A DNA stretch of 64,000 nt from Microvirga aerilata (GTDB lineage: Bacteria > Pseudomonadota > Alphaproteobacteria > Rhizobiales > Beijerinckiaceae). The stretch is taken from positions 1 through 64,000 of the forward strand of contig NZ_JAEQMY010000006.1 of assembly GCF_016743775.1 (NCBI RefSeq). Direction: 5' to 3'. Positions 1-8,998 of the stretch are shown piece after piece (the stretch's first letter is position 1; each line of letters starts with the position of its first letter). The notes under the pieces are model-generated. The model was not told the origin of the DNA and searched no databases. It was given only the letters and a program-made list of their open reading frames with translations. The position numbers were made by a program, and so were the translations under genes.

Positions 1-1812
1 GGGCGGCGCCTTGGCGTAGGTGATGCCGCGGTCGCCCTCCAGAACCCAGGACACATCCTCAGGCGCCTTAACGTCGGCCGCGGGGCGCCCGCCGAGGGTC
101 ACGAGGCGGCCGCGCATCATCGGCACGCGCTCGATCTGGGCATCGGTGGCCTGCTGCTTGAGAAAGTCCTCGAACGCGTCCGCCTGCTGGTTGGGGATAT
201 CGAGGAAGAAGAAGCTCGGCGCGCGCTGCGGCAGGCTCTGGGTGAGCTGCCGGGTGAGGTTGGTGTCGATGAGCGCGAGCGTCACCAGGAGGGTGATGCC
301 GAGCCCGAGCGACAGCACCAGCGAGGGGGTGAGCGCCCCCGGCCGGTGGATGTTGGCGAGCGCGAGGCGCGGGGACGTGCTGCGGGGGCGCGGCAGGCGG
401 CGGGCGAGCGCCATGATCCCGAGCGCCACGAGGCGCAGGAGCACGAAGGATCCGGCAGCCGCCCCGACGAACATGAGGGCGATCCGCTGGTCGTAGGCGG
501 CCAGCACGGCAAGCCCCACGAGGGCGGCCACGGACAGCGCGAGCGCCGTAAGATACCGCTTGCGCGGCCAGCGCCGCTCGGGATCGACCTGATCGCGGAA
601 CAGGCCGGACACCTGTACGTCATGGGCTCTCCCCAAGGGAGCCAGCGCAAAGACCAGGGCCGTGAGAACCCCATAAAGAAGCGCGATGCCGAGCTCGCTC
701 CAGGCCAGGGTCGGCTGAATCGGGATGGGCAGCAGATGGCCGAAGAGGCCCGTCACGATGAACGGCAGGGCGGCGCCGAAGGCGAGGCCGATGCCGATGC
801 CGACCATCGCGATCAGCATCACCTGGATCAGATAAAGCATCACCACCTGCCCGCCGGGCGCGCCGAGGCTCTTCAGGGTGGCGATGGAGGCGCGCTTGCG
901 GTCGACGAAGCCGCGCACCGCGTTGGCGACACCGACGCCGCCCACAAGGAGCGCCGTGAGGCCAACAAGCGTCAGGAACTGGGTGAAGCGCTCGATGTTG
1001 CGGGCAAAGCGCGGATCCGCATTGAGGCGCGTGCGAATGTTCCAGCCTGCTTCCGGAAGAACCCGGTTCGCCTCCGCCTCGATCCGCCCAAGCCCCTCCT
1101 CCGTGGAGAGCGCCGGCGGCAGAGTGATCCGATAGGTCCAGCGCACGAGACTGCCGGGCTGGACGAGGCCGGTGGCCTGCAAGGCCTCCTGCGAGACCAG
1201 GAGGCGCGGCCCGAAGCCGATGCCGTCGGCGATCTTGTCGGGCTCGGAGACGAGGCGCGCCCGCAATTCCACAGGAGCGCCGCCCACCGTGACCCGGTCG
1301 CCCACCTTCAGGTCGAGCCGCGCCAGAAGAGCCGGATCGACCGCGGCCCCGAAGGCGCCGTCGCGCTGGGCCAATAGCTCGGCGGGCGGGATCTGCGGAT
1401 CGGTCTCGAGCGCGCCGACGGTGGGATAGCCCGCATCGACGGCCTTCAGCTCCACCAGCCCCGAACCCTTGTCGCCGGCAATCGCCATCGCCCGCATGGT
1501 GGCGATCACATTGACCCGCCCCTGCGCATCGAGAAAGGCCCTCTCGGGAGCGCCCGCCTCGCGCTGGAGCAGGGAAAAGGCCATGTCGCCGCCCAGGATC
1601 CGCCGGCCCTCCCGGGAAATGCCCTCGGTAAGCGAGCGGGACAGGGACGAGACGCCCGCAATCGCCGCAACGCCGAGGGCGATGCAGGCAAGAAAGATCC
1701 CGAAGCCCTTCAGGCCGCCGCGCAGCTCACGCAAGGCGAGGCGCAGCAGGAGAGGCAGGCGGGATGCGGATGCGGGCCGTTTCTGCGGCGTCGCGGGAAG
1801 GGTGCCGTGCAT
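1..1812 (-). CDS. FtsX-family ABC transporter permease (YbbP type), cut by window edge
   Basis: The frame is open from the ATG at 1812 to base 1 (604 codons), so the C-terminus lies outside the window. Residues about 25-50 form the first membrane helix after an LRLALRELRGGLKGF stretch typical of the YbbP permeases; a long periplasmic MacB-like region follows. The visible end reads WVLEGDRGITYAKAPP, a conserved segment of the family. The start is 13 bases after the stop of the ATPase gene, so the two are co-transcribed and should form one exporter. In other proteobacteria this pair neighbours tesA, as here. The substrate is not known from sequence. Confidence 0.9.
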   Translation of the reverse strand, partial: MHGTLPATPQKRPASASRLPLLLRLALRELRGGLKGFGIFLACIALGVAAIAGVSSLSRSLTEGISREGRRILGGDMAFSLLQREAGAPERAFLDAQGRVNVIATMRAMAIAGDKGSGLVELKAVDAGYPTVGALETDPQIPPAELLAQRDGAFGAAVDPALLARLDLKVGDRVTVGGAPVELRARLVSEPDKIADGIGFGPRLLVSQEALQATGLVQPGSLVRWTYRITLPPALSTEEGLGRIEAEANRVLPEAGWNIRTRLNADPRFARNIERFTQFLTLVGLTALLVGGVGVANAVRGFVDRKRASIATLKSLGAPGGQVVMLYLIQVMLIAMVGIGIGLAFGAALPFIVTGLFGHLLPIPIQPTLAWSELGIALLYGVLTALVFALAPLGRAHDVQVSGLFRDQVDPERRWPRKRYLTALALSVAALVGLAVLAAYDQRIALMFVGAAAGSFVLLRLVALGIMALARRLPRPRSTSPRLALANIHRPGALTPSLVLSLGLGITLLVTLALIDTNLTRQLTQSLPQRAPSFFFLDIPNQQADAFEDFLKQQATDAQIERVPMMRGRLVTLGGRPAADVKAPEDVSWVLEGDRGITYAKAPP

Positions 1813-1825
1813 GATGCGCTTTCCT

Positions 1826-2518
1826 TCAAGCCACGGCCGAGGCCGCACCGGCCTCCACCTGCCCCGAGCGCAGGCGCACCATGCGGTCGCAGAGCCGGGC
1901 GAGGGCGAGATCGTGGGTGACGAGCACCAGGGTCGCGCCGCGGTCGCGCTTCAGGGCGAAGAGCAGGTCGACAATGGACTGCCCCGTGTTCTCGTCGAGA
2001 TTGCCGGTGGGCTCGTCCGCCACGAGGATCGCCGGGTTGGGCACGATGGCGCGGGCAATCGCCACCCGCTGCTGCTCGCCGCCCGACAGCTGCGCCGGAT
2101 AATGGTGCAGGCGGTGGCCGAGACCCACGGCCTGCAATTCGGCCTCGGCCCGCTCGAAGGCGTCGTCGTCGCCTGCAAGCTCCAGGGGCAGGGCCACGTT
2201 TTCCAGCGCCGTCATGGTGGGAACGAGGTGGAAGGACTGGAACACGATGCCGATCCGGCGGCCGCGAAAGCGCGCCAGCGCATCCTCGTCGAGGCCGGAC
2301 AGATCGGTGCCGTCGACGATCACCTTGCCCGAATCGGGGCGCTCGAGGCCTGCCATGGTCATGAGCAGGGTCGACTTGCCCGAGCCGGAAGGTCCGACGA
2401 GCCCTACCGCCTCGCCCTTGGGGATATCGAGGGAAATCCCCTTGAGGATGTGCACCCGCGCGGCCCCGCGCCCGAGGCTCAAATCGACATCGTGCAGCGC
2501 GATGGCCTTGTCCTGCAT
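1826..2518 (-). CDS. ABC transporter ATP-binding protein (YbbA/LolD-like)
   Basis: This 230-residue nucleotide-binding domain has Walker A GPSGSGKST (about residue 42), the signature LSGGEQQR, Walker B ILVADEPT and the switch motif LVTHD. Length and motifs match the LolD/YbbA/MacB class, which energises FtsX-type permeases rather than import systems. It is first in a two-gene unit with the permease downstream and is divergent from the TesA-like esterase (73 bp between starts). No specificity can be read from an NBD alone; LolD proper would be next to lolC/E, which are absent here. Confidence 0.93.
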   Translation of the reverse strand: MQDKAIALHDVDLSLGRGAARVHILKGISLDIPKGEAVGLVGPSGSGKSTLLMTMAGLERPDSGKVIVDGTDLSGLDEDALARFRGRRIGIVFQSFHLVPTMTALENVALPLELAGDDDAFERAEAELQAVGLGHRLHHYPAQLSGGEQQRVAIARAIVPNPAILVADEPTGNLDENTGQSIVDLLFALKRDRGATLVLVTHDLALARLCDRMVRLRSGQVEAGAASAVA

Positions 2519-2590
2519 GCCTACTCACCCGATCTGTTGGAAAACCGCGACGTATCCGGTTCTAGTCCGGCATAGATGGGAAGCCTATTG

Positions 2591-3253
2591 ATGAAGCGCC
2601 AATCCGGCCCGTTCAGATCGATCATTTTTGCGTGTGCGGCGGCCCTGGCCGTGGTGATCGCCCCCTTGTCCGAAGCCTTCGCCCAGACCCGGCCCATCCG
2701 CCTCGTGGCGCTGGGCGACAGCCTGAGCGCCGGCTACGGCCTGCCGCAGGAAGCGGCCTTCCCGGTGGTGCTGGAGCGGGCCCTCAAGGCCCGGGGCCAC
2801 ATCGTGGAGGTTGCCAATGCGGGCGTGTCCGGCGACACCTCCTCCGGCGGCCTCGACCGGCTCGACTGGTCCGTTCCCGACGGCACCGATGGAGTCATCC
2901 TGGAACTGGGCGCCAACGACATGCTGCGCGGTCTCGATCCTGCCGTGACCCGCAGGTCCCTCGAGGCCATCGTGGAGCGCCTCAAGAGCCGCAATATCCC
3001 GGTGATGCTCGCCGGCATGTATGCCTCGCGCAATCTGGGGCCGGCCTATGTGCAGAATTTCGACAGCATCTATCAGGACATTGCGAAGAAGCACGACCTT
3101 GTGCTCTATCCCTTCTTCCTGGACGGAGTCGCCGGCGAGCGGTCCCTCAACCTGCCCGACGGCCTGCACCCGACGGCCAAGGGCATCGAGATCATCGTCG
3201 AGCGCATCCTACCCAGCGTCGAGCGTTTTCTCGCCCGCCTGTCCCAGCGCTGA
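2591..3253 (+). CDS. tesA: Secreted GDSL/SGNH esterase, TesA-like (arylesterase / lysophospholipase)
   Basis: An N-terminal signal sequence (hydrophobic IIFACAAALAVVIAPLS, cleavage near AFAQ) precedes an SGNH hydrolase domain: block I GDSLSAGYGLP with the nucleophile Ser, block II Gly in NAGVSGDTSSGG, block III GANDMLRG, block V DGLHPT with the Asp/His pair. About 220 residues, as in TesA. I chose the ATG at 2591 because GGGAAG sits 8-9 bases upstream; an in-frame ATG at 2576 would add five residues. The product should act in the periplasm on thioesters or lysophospholipids. The divergent arrangement with the YbbA/YbbP genes is conserved among proteobacteria. Confidence 0.9.
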   Translation: MKRQSGPFRSIIFACAAALAVVIAPLSEAFAQTRPIRLVALGDSLSAGYGLPQEAAFPVVLERALKARGHIVEVANAGVSGDTSSGGLDRLDWSVPDGTDGVILELGANDMLRGLDPAVTRRSLEAIVERLKSRNIPVMLAGMYASRNLGPAYVQNFDSIYQDIAKKHDLVLYPFFLDGVAGERSLNLPDGLHPTAKGIEIIVERILPSVERFLARLSQR

Positions 3254-3318
3254 CACGTTTCAGTGCCCTCTTCCTGCCTGAACGCGGCGGATCGTTTCGC
3301 CGCGAGGAGTTTTGAACG

Positions 3319-4362
3319 ATGGAATACCGCCGCCTCGGCCGCACGGACCTCAATGTCAGCCTCATCTGTCTCGGCACCATGACCTGGGGCCAGCAGAACA
3401 CGGAGGCCGAGGGACACGCGCAGATGGATTACGCCCTCGACCGGGGCATCAACTTTTTCGACACCGCCGAGCTCTACCCGATCCCGCCCAAGTCTGAGAC
3501 GCAAGGGGCCACGGAGCGCTTCATCGGCTCGTGGTTCAAGGCGCGGGGCACCCGCGACAAGGTGATCCTGGCGACCAAGGTCGTCGGCCGCTCCGACAAC
3601 ACCTGGTTCCGGGACGACGGCTCCAAGGCCGAGCTCTCGCGGGCGCAGATCGAGGAAGCGGTGAACAAGAGCCTGAAGCGGCTCGGGACCGACTATATCG
3701 ACCTGTACCAGATCCACTGGCCCGACCGCCCCATGCCCTGGGGCTCGAACCCGACGATCTTCCGCCACCAGGAGGGTAACTCCCATCCTGTGGCCGAGAC
3801 GGTCGAGATCATGACCAGCTTGGTGAAGGCCGGAAAGATCCGCCATTTCGGCCTCTCCAACGAGAGCGCCTGGGGCACCATGAGCTTCCTCAAGCATGCG
3901 GATTCCAAGGGCTCCGCGCGGGTGCAATCGATCCAGAACGCCTACAATCTTCTCAACCGCACCTACGAGGTGGCGCTGGCCGAGGTCACCACGCACGAGA
4001 ACGTGAGCCTGCTCGCCTATTCGCCCCTGGCCCAAGGCTACCTGACGGGCAAGTACCTGGACGGCGCGCGGCCCGCGGGAGCGCGCACCACCCTGTTCGA
4101 CCGGGGCCAGCGCTACGAGAACCCGACCGCCGAGGCGGCGATCCGCAAGTACCTGGCGCTTGCCCGGGAATTCGGGCTCGACCCGGCCCAGATGGCGCTC
4201 GCCTTCGTCAACTCCCGGCCCTTCGTCACGTCCAACATCATCGGCGCCACCTCCATGGAGCAGCTGAAGACGGACATCGCCTCGGTCGACGTGACGATCA
4301 CGCCCGAGCTGGAAAAGCGCATCAACGCCATCCACGTCGAGCACTGCAATCCCTGTCCGTAA
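3319..4362 (+). CDS. Aldo/keto reductase (Tas-like)
   Basis: A 347-residue NADP(H)-dependent AKR barrel. The catalytic tetrad is visible: Asp and Tyr in FFDTAELYP, Lys in ILATKVV, His in YQIHWPDR. The C-terminal cofactor loop (NIIGATSMEQLKTDI) is also typical. The long insert after the Asp/Tyr pair and the MPWGSNP segment match the E. coli Tas subgroup. CGAGGAG about 10 bases upstream supports the start. Substrate unknown. It stands alone, between the esterase gene and the RNA ligase-like gene. Confidence 0.92.
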   Translation: MEYRRLGRTDLNVSLICLGTMTWGQQNTEAEGHAQMDYALDRGINFFDTAELYPIPPKSETQGATERFIGSWFKARGTRDKVILATKVVGRSDNTWFRDDGSKAELSRAQIEEAVNKSLKRLGTDYIDLYQIHWPDRPMPWGSNPTIFRHQEGNSHPVAETVEIMTSLVKAGKIRHFGLSNESAWGTMSFLKHADSKGSARVQSIQNAYNLLNRTYEVALAEVTTHENVSLLAYSPLAQGYLTGKYLDGARPAGARTTLFDRGQRYENPTAEAAIRKYLALAREFGLDPAQMALAFVNSRPFVTSNIIGATSMEQLKTDIASVDVTITPELEKRINAIHVEHCNPCP

Positions 4363-4501
4363 GTACATCTGCATGATCGTCGTGCCGGACGGCATGAGCC
4401 GATCCGGGATCGGGTGACAAGCAGAGCGCGGGCTTCCCTTGCTCCTTGTGGGGAGGAGAGCAGTTTGCACCTTGTGGATTCCGGCTCACGCAAGAGTAAG
4501 G

Positions 4502-4527
4502 CAGGTCTCGGGTGAGCCCGAGACCTG
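4502..4527 (+). repeat. Perfect 11-bp hairpin in the leader of thpR
   Basis: CAGGTCTCGGG (4502-4512), loop TGAG, CCCGAGACCTG (4517-4527). No T-run follows, so it does not look like an intrinsic terminator. It lies 84 bases before the thpR start, in a 248-base gap that otherwise holds no gene. Confidence 0.7.
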
Positions 4528-4610
4528 TGAGGAGGGCTCATTGTGCTGTCCCGGAACAAACCCCTTCACCGATCGTCTAGATCGACACTGCAAGCCCTGG
4601 GAGCTGCCGC

Positions 4611-5147
4611 ATGCCACGCCTGTTCACCGGCATCGAGATCCCGGCCGATATCAGCCTTGCCCTTTCCGGGTATCGCGGCGGCCTTCCGGGCGCCCGCTGG
4701 GTCGAGCCCGAAAACTACCACATCACCCTGCGCTTCATCGGGGATGTCGACGAGCGCATGGCGGACGACGTGTGCTCGCTCCTAGGAAGCACGCGCAGAC
4801 GAGGCCCGCTCACGATCACCATCGACGGCCTCGACAGCTTCGGCGGGAGAAAGCCCCGGGCCGTCTTCGCCCGCACCTCCGGCAGCCCTGCGTTGAGCGA
4901 GCTCCAGGCCGAGCAGGAGCAATTGATGCGCCAGGTCGGCTTAGCCCCGGAGACGCGCAAGTTCACCCCCCACGTGACCCTGGCGCGCCTGAAGAACGCC
5001 TCCGCGCTCGATGTGGCGGACTACATCGCCATGCGGGGCCATTTCCCGAAGCTGACTTTTACGGCCGAGCGCTTCGTCCTGTACTCGTCGCGCGCTTCCG
5101 TCGGCGGGGGCCCCTATGTGATCGAGGCGGCCTATCCTCTGGCCTGA
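4611..5147 (+). CDS. thpR: RNA 2',3'-cyclic phosphodiesterase (2H family)
   Basis: A 178-residue two-histidine phosphoesterase. Both hallmark motifs are present: HITLRF near residue 37 and HVTLAR near residue 122. It opens cyclic 2',3'-phosphate ends of RNA (ThpR/LigT family), a cytosolic RNA-repair or processing role. The segment MPRLFTGIEIP at the N-terminus and LYSSRASVGGGPY at the C-terminus are family-typical. The following phosphatase-like gene starts 36 bases downstream, so the two may share a transcript. Confidence 0.93.
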   Translation: MPRLFTGIEIPADISLALSGYRGGLPGARWVEPENYHITLRFIGDVDERMADDVCSLLGSTRRRGPLTITIDGLDSFGGRKPRAVFARTSGSPALSELQAEQEQLMRQVGLAPETRKFTPHVTLARLKNASALDVADYIAMRGHFPKLTFTAERFVLYSSRASVGGGPYVIEAAYPLA

Positions 5148-5183
5148 CTCGACCGCCATGGTCGATGCGGCTACGGTCGGCTC

Positions 5184-5774
5184 ATGGCCCTGCTGATCTT
5201 CATCACCCATCCCGAAGTGGTCATCGACCCCGGCCAGCCCGTTCCCGAATGGCCTCTGAGCGAGACCGGACGCAGGCGCATGGCACATTTCGCAGGCCTA
5301 CTGGCGGACCGGAACGTCTCGGCCGTCTACGCCAGCACCGAGCGGAAGGCGATGGACGGCGCGGCCATCGTGGCGGAACGTCTGGGTCTCCCCTATCGAA
5401 CGGATGCGAATTTGGGCGAGAACGACCGATCGTCGACGGGCTATATCGCGCCGCCGGAGTTCTGGGAGGTGGTGCGCGCGTTCTTCGGCCGCCCGCACGA
5501 GAGCGTCCGCGGCTGGGAGCGCGCCATCGACGCGCAGACCAGGATAGTAGGGGCCGTGGACGGGATCGCCCGCGAAGACGAGACCTCCGGCGACATCGTC
5601 ATCGTGTCCCATGGCGGGGTCGGCTGCCTGCTTGCCGCCCATCTCCAGGGGGTCGAGATCGGCCGGGAAAGCCGTCCGTCCCATCCGGGCGGCGGCTGCT
5701 TCATCGTGATCGAGCGCGAGACCCTCACCCTGCGCCAGGATTGGCGCGCAATCGAGGATGGGTTTGCGCCCTGA
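5184..5774 (+). CDS. Histidine phosphatase superfamily protein with altered RHG motif
   Basis: This 196-residue protein has the overall plan of the phosphoglycerate-mutase/SixA-like clan: an N-terminal strand with a His, ALYASTERKA-like segment (AVYASTERKAMDGA), a central Glu-rich helix and a late VSHGGVG carrying the second His. The first motif reads FITHPEV where the family has RHGE, so the phosphate-binding Arg and the Gly are replaced by Thr and Pro while the His remains. It may have lost or changed activity. It is close behind thpR on the same strand. The reaction is not assignable. Confidence 0.78.
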   Translation: MALLIFITHPEVVIDPGQPVPEWPLSETGRRRMAHFAGLLADRNVSAVYASTERKAMDGAAIVAERLGLPYRTDANLGENDRSSTGYIAPPEFWEVVRAFFGRPHESVRGWERAIDAQTRIVGAVDGIAREDETSGDIVIVSHGGVGCLLAAHLQGVEIGRESRPSHPGGGCFIVIERETLTLRQDWRAIEDGFAP

Positions 5775-5930
5775 TCCTCCTGCAGCATCTTGATCACCTG
5801 AACGTCGCTTGTGCGAATTCCGGGCTCTCGTTGTAGTCGCGCCGGAACGACCGTGATCCATTCGGGACTTGCATCGCCAGAACCTTCGGACTAGCCCCTC
5901 CAGGACGAGGCGCAGGACCACAACAACTCG

Positions 5931-6947
5931 ATGAACCGCAACCGCATCGCGCAACTCGCGCCCGGCATCGCCTTGTGCGCTGCCATTGCGCTTGCGGCCA
6001 TGGGCCTTCAGCGTCTCGAAGAGCATTGGACCGGACGGCCTTGGCTCGAGGCGCTGGTCATCGCGATCCTGCTCGGCACGATGATGAGAACCCTATGGAC
6101 GCCCGATTTACGCTGGGCTCCCGGCATCGCCTTCTCGGCCAAGACCCTGCTCGAGATCGCCGTGATGCTGCTCGGCGCCTCGATCAGCTTCCAGGCCGTT
6201 CTGGATGCGGGCGCCGCGCTCATCGTCGGCATCGCGGCGGTCGTGGCAGTCGGCATCTGCGCGAGCTACGCGCTCTGCCGCTGGCTTGGCCTTCCCAAGC
6301 GCATGGCGGTGCTGGTGGCCTGCGGCAACTCGATCTGCGGAAACTCGGCCATCGCGGCGGTCGCCCCCGTCATCGGGGCGAAGCCTGGAGATGTGGCCTC
6401 GTCGATCGCGTTCACGGCGGTTCTTGGCGTGATCGTCGTGCTCACCCTGCCGCTGCTTGTGCCGCTGCTCGGCCTGTCGCACAGCCAATACGGCGTGCTC
6501 GCCGGGCTCACCGTCTATGCGGTGCCTCAGGTGCTCGCAGCCACCGTGCCGGTCGGCCTCGTCAGCACGCAGCTCGGCACGCTGGTCAAGCTCTTGCGGG
6601 TGCTGATGCTGGGGCCGGTGGTCGTCCTGCTCTCGGTTCTCGTGGGTCGCGGCGCATCAGCTCCGAAACCGGGCCTGTCGCTCGGCCGCCTCGTGCCGTG
6701 GTTCATCGCGGGCTTCTTAGGTCTTGCCCTGCTCCGGTCGCTCGGCGCCATTCCCGATATCGTCCTGCAGGCCGTGATGCCGGCCGCGACGCTCCTGACC
6801 GTCATCTCCATGGCGGCCCTGGGCTTGGGGGTGAATCTCAAGGCTCTTGGCCAGGTGGGCGGGCGGGTGACGCTTGCCGTCACCCTCTCGCTTCTCGTGC
6901 TGATCGCCATCAGCCTGGGACTGATCCGGCTGCTCGGCGTCGCCTGA
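5931..6947 (+). CDS. YeiH/UPF0324 family putative sulfate exporter
   Basis: A 338-residue integral membrane protein with about ten hydrophobic helices. The family's internal glycine/asparagine motif is clear: ACGNSICGNSAIAAVAPVIGA near residue 125. The first helix starts at about residue 8. Members of this family are annotated as sulfate exporters on limited evidence. There is no adjacent LysR regulator (the usual YeiE partner), so control cannot be inferred. The 156 bases upstream show no clear promoter. Confidence 0.9.
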   Translation: MNRNRIAQLAPGIALCAAIALAAMGLQRLEEHWTGRPWLEALVIAILLGTMMRTLWTPDLRWAPGIAFSAKTLLEIAVMLLGASISFQAVLDAGAALIVGIAAVVAVGICASYALCRWLGLPKRMAVLVACGNSICGNSAIAAVAPVIGAKPGDVASSIAFTAVLGVIVVLTLPLLVPLLGLSHSQYGVLAGLTVYAVPQVLAATVPVGLVSTQLGTLVKLLRVLMLGPVVVLLSVLVGRGASAPKPGLSLGRLVPWFIAGFLGLALLRSLGAIPDIVLQAVMPAATLLTVISMAALGLGVNLKALGQVGGRVTLAVTLSLLVLIAISLGLIRLLGVA

Positions 6948-7014
6948 GGCCTTGAAACCTCCCGCATCCGCGTCATCACTAAGGCTGATCCTATCCTCAC
7001 GGTGAAGCCGGCCC

Positions 7015-7317
7015 ATGCCCCGTTTGACTGATACCGAGCGCCAGGAGCTCCTGCCCGCCCTCGACGGCTGGACCCTCGTCGAGGGTCGCGACGCGATCCA
7101 CAAGCGGTTCGTTTTCGACGATTTCAACGCCGCCTTCGGCTGGATGACCCGGGTGGCTCTCGCGGCCGAACCGATGAACCACCACCCGGAATGGTCCAAC
7201 ACCTACAACAAGGTCGACGTGACCCTCTCCACCCACGACGCCAAGGGCCTGACGCGCCGCGACGTCGAGCTCGCGCAGCGCATGGACCAGCTGGCCGCCG
7301 GGCTGGCAAAGAGGTAG
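7015..7317 (+). CDS. phhB: 4a-hydroxytetrahydrobiopterin dehydratase (PCD/DCoH)
   Basis: The 100-residue length and the motif MNHHPEW...[20 protein letters not shown] identify pterin-4a-carbinolamine dehydratase, which recycles the pterin product of aromatic amino acid hydroxylases; the paired His and the Trp of HHPEW are active-site residues. No phenylalanine hydroxylase gene is nearby. In many bacteria the protein also works in molybdopterin-related metabolism or as a stand-alone enzyme. The next gene starts four bases after its stop. Confidence 0.95.
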   Translation: MPRLTDTERQELLPALDGWTLVEGRDAIHKRFVFDDFNAAFGWMTRVALAAEPMNHHPEWSNTYNKVDVTLSTHDAKGLTRRDVELAQRMDQLAAGLAKR

Positions 7318-7320
7318 GCC

Positions 7321-7716
7321 ATGACGCAAGCACGCATCCTGACGGGCGGCTGCGCCTGCGGCCGGCTGACCTTCGAGACGAAGGGCGAGCCGAAGCGGGT
7401 GGGCCTGTGCCACTGCCTGACCTGCCGCAAGGTTAGTGGAGCCGCCTTCAACGCCTTCGTGATCTTCCCCGTCGATCAGGTCACGATCTCCGGCGAGATG
7501 CGGGGCTGGTCCGCGACGCCTGAAAGCGAGCGCTGCTTTTGCCCGGTTTGCGGCTCCCAGGTATTCGACCGGGATGCGGGCGACGAGATCGAGATCAAGC
7601 TCGGCGCCTTCGACGGGACGAACCTGTTCACCCCCACCTACGAAGCCTGGACGAAACGGCGCGAAGACTGGCTCTGCACCCCGGATCTCAAGAGCTTCCC
7701 CGAGAACCGGGAATGA
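7321..7716 (+). CDS. GFA-domain protein (glutathione-dependent formaldehyde-activating fold)
   Basis: A 131-residue CENP-V/GFA zinc fold. The zinc ligands are seen in GGCACGRL (residues about 10-15), CHCLTCRK (about 37-42) and CFCPVCGS (about 74-79). Real Gfa activity is established for only a few members, so a metal-binding protein of unknown substrate is the safe reading. It begins four bases after the dehydratase gene, and GAGG in that gene's last codons can act as its ribosome site; the two are probably one operon. Confidence 0.9.
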   Translation: MTQARILTGGCACGRLTFETKGEPKRVGLCHCLTCRKVSGAAFNAFVIFPVDQVTISGEMRGWSATPESERCFCPVCGSQVFDRDAGDEIEIKLGAFDGTNLFTPTYEAWTKRREDWLCTPDLKSFPENRE

Positions 7717-7874
7717 GCGCATGAAACCGGAACCTCTCTTCCGGCCAGCCGTCCGCGATGGACATCATGGCAAGGAAAGAACCGCCATTATGCAGAAGCC
7801 GCTCGGCTCTACCGCTGCGCACAGGTGAGGCACAACGCCTGCGTTGAACGGAGGCTCACTCGAAGGAGTGCCGG

Positions 7875-8090
7875 ATGAAACCCGCCCTGGATGACATCGA
7901 GGATACGGTGGTTCGCATGGAGCAGCGCTTCAGAGGCTCCAAGATCCCGGAGGCACGTTCCCTGATGCAGGCTTACGACGATCTCAACAGACGGTTCGAA
8001 GCCGACCTGTCGGATCGCAGGGATCTTGCCCTGAGCCGGGGCGGAGCTCTGATGCTGATCAAGGCCCTCGTCGAGGACAAATCGCCTTGA
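7875..8090 (+). CDS. Small hypothetical protein
   Basis: A 71-residue, charged, mostly helical cytosolic protein without cysteine or membrane segment. GAAGGAG stands about 9 bases before the ATG, a good ribosome site, and codon use matches the neighbours. I do not recognise a family. It lies in the gap between the GFA gene and a convergent SDR gene. Confidence 0.6.
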   Translation: MKPALDDIEDTVVRMEQRFRGSKIPEARSLMQAYDDLNRRFEADLSDRRDLALSRGGALMLIKALVEDKSP

Positions 8091-8132
8091 CCTCCAGCGG
8101 CCAAGGCGATGGCAGCGGCGTGGCGCCTCCTC

Positions 8133-8918
8133 CTACTTCGGCTGCATCCGCAGCGCACCGTCGAGACGGATGCCTTCGCCGTTGAGCATGTCGTTCTCGA
8201 TGATGGCCTTTACGAGGGTGGCGTACTCCTCGGGCCGTCCGAGGCGCGATGGGAACGGCACGTTGGCCTCCAGCGCCTTGCGGTAATCCTCGGCGATGCC
8301 CTCGAAGAGCGGCGTGTGGAACAGGCCCGGCATGATCGTCATCACCCGGATGCCGAAGCCGGAGAGATCGCGGGCGACGGGAAGCGTCAGACCGAGCACG
8401 CCGCCTTTGGAGGCCGAGTAGGCCGCCTGCCCGATCTGCCCGTCCTGGGCTGCCACCGACGAGGTGTTGACGATGACGCCGCGCCCGCCGTCGGGCGTCA
8501 CGGGATCCAAGCCCGCCATGGCGGCGGCGCATTTCGAGATCATCGCATAGGTGCCGATCAGGTTGATCTCGACCGCGCGGCGAAAGCTCGCGAGGTCGTG
8601 GGGGATCAGCTCGCCCGTTTCACGCTTCTTGGCCACCGTGCGCTTGCCCGGCGCGATGCCCGCGCAATTGACCAGGATGCGCTCGATGCCGTTCGCCGCA
8701 CGGGCCGCCTGCAGGGCCGAATCGATGGAGGCCTCGTCGGTCACGTCGGCCCGGCAGAAGACGGCGCCGATCTCCCGGGCAACCTCCTCGCCGCGCTCCG
8801 CGTTCATATCAAGGATTGCAACCCTCGCGCCCTGCGAGGCGAGCATGCGGGCCGTGGCCTCGCCGAGGCCCGAAGCGCCCCCGGTGACGACGGCTGCCAT
8901 AGATTCGTCGAGCTTCAT
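8133..8918 (-). CDS. SDR-family 3-hydroxyacyl-CoA dehydrogenase (HSD17B10-like)
   Basis: A 261-residue classical short-chain dehydrogenase. The NAD-binding motif is TGGASGLG (residues about 12-19), followed by an acidic residue after strand 2 (AILDMN) that favours NAD over NADP. The Asn of VNCAGI, the Ser of NTSSVAA, and YSASK supply the catalytic set. The insert AGLDPVTPDGGRGVIVNTSS matches the type-2 3-hydroxyacyl-CoA dehydrogenase group used in fatty-acid or branched-chain amino-acid breakdown. It stands alone, so the pathway is inferred from family only. Confidence 0.88.
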   Translation of the reverse strand: MKLDESMAAVVTGGASGLGEATARMLASQGARVAILDMNAERGEEVAREIGAVFCRADVTDEASIDSALQAARAANGIERILVNCAGIAPGKRTVAKKRETGELIPHDLASFRRAVEINLIGTYAMISKCAAAMAGLDPVTPDGGRGVIVNTSSVAAQDGQIGQAAYSASKGGVLGLTLPVARDLSGFGIRVMTIMPGLFHTPLFEGIAEDYRKALEANVPFPSRLGRPEEYATLVKAIIENDMLNGEGIRLDGALRMQPK

Positions 8919-8998
8919 CGCTTTTCTCCCTAGGTGAGGGGATGTCTTACGGTATCCTCGTTCGCACGGGAACGCAGACCATGGAAGGAGCAGACCAC

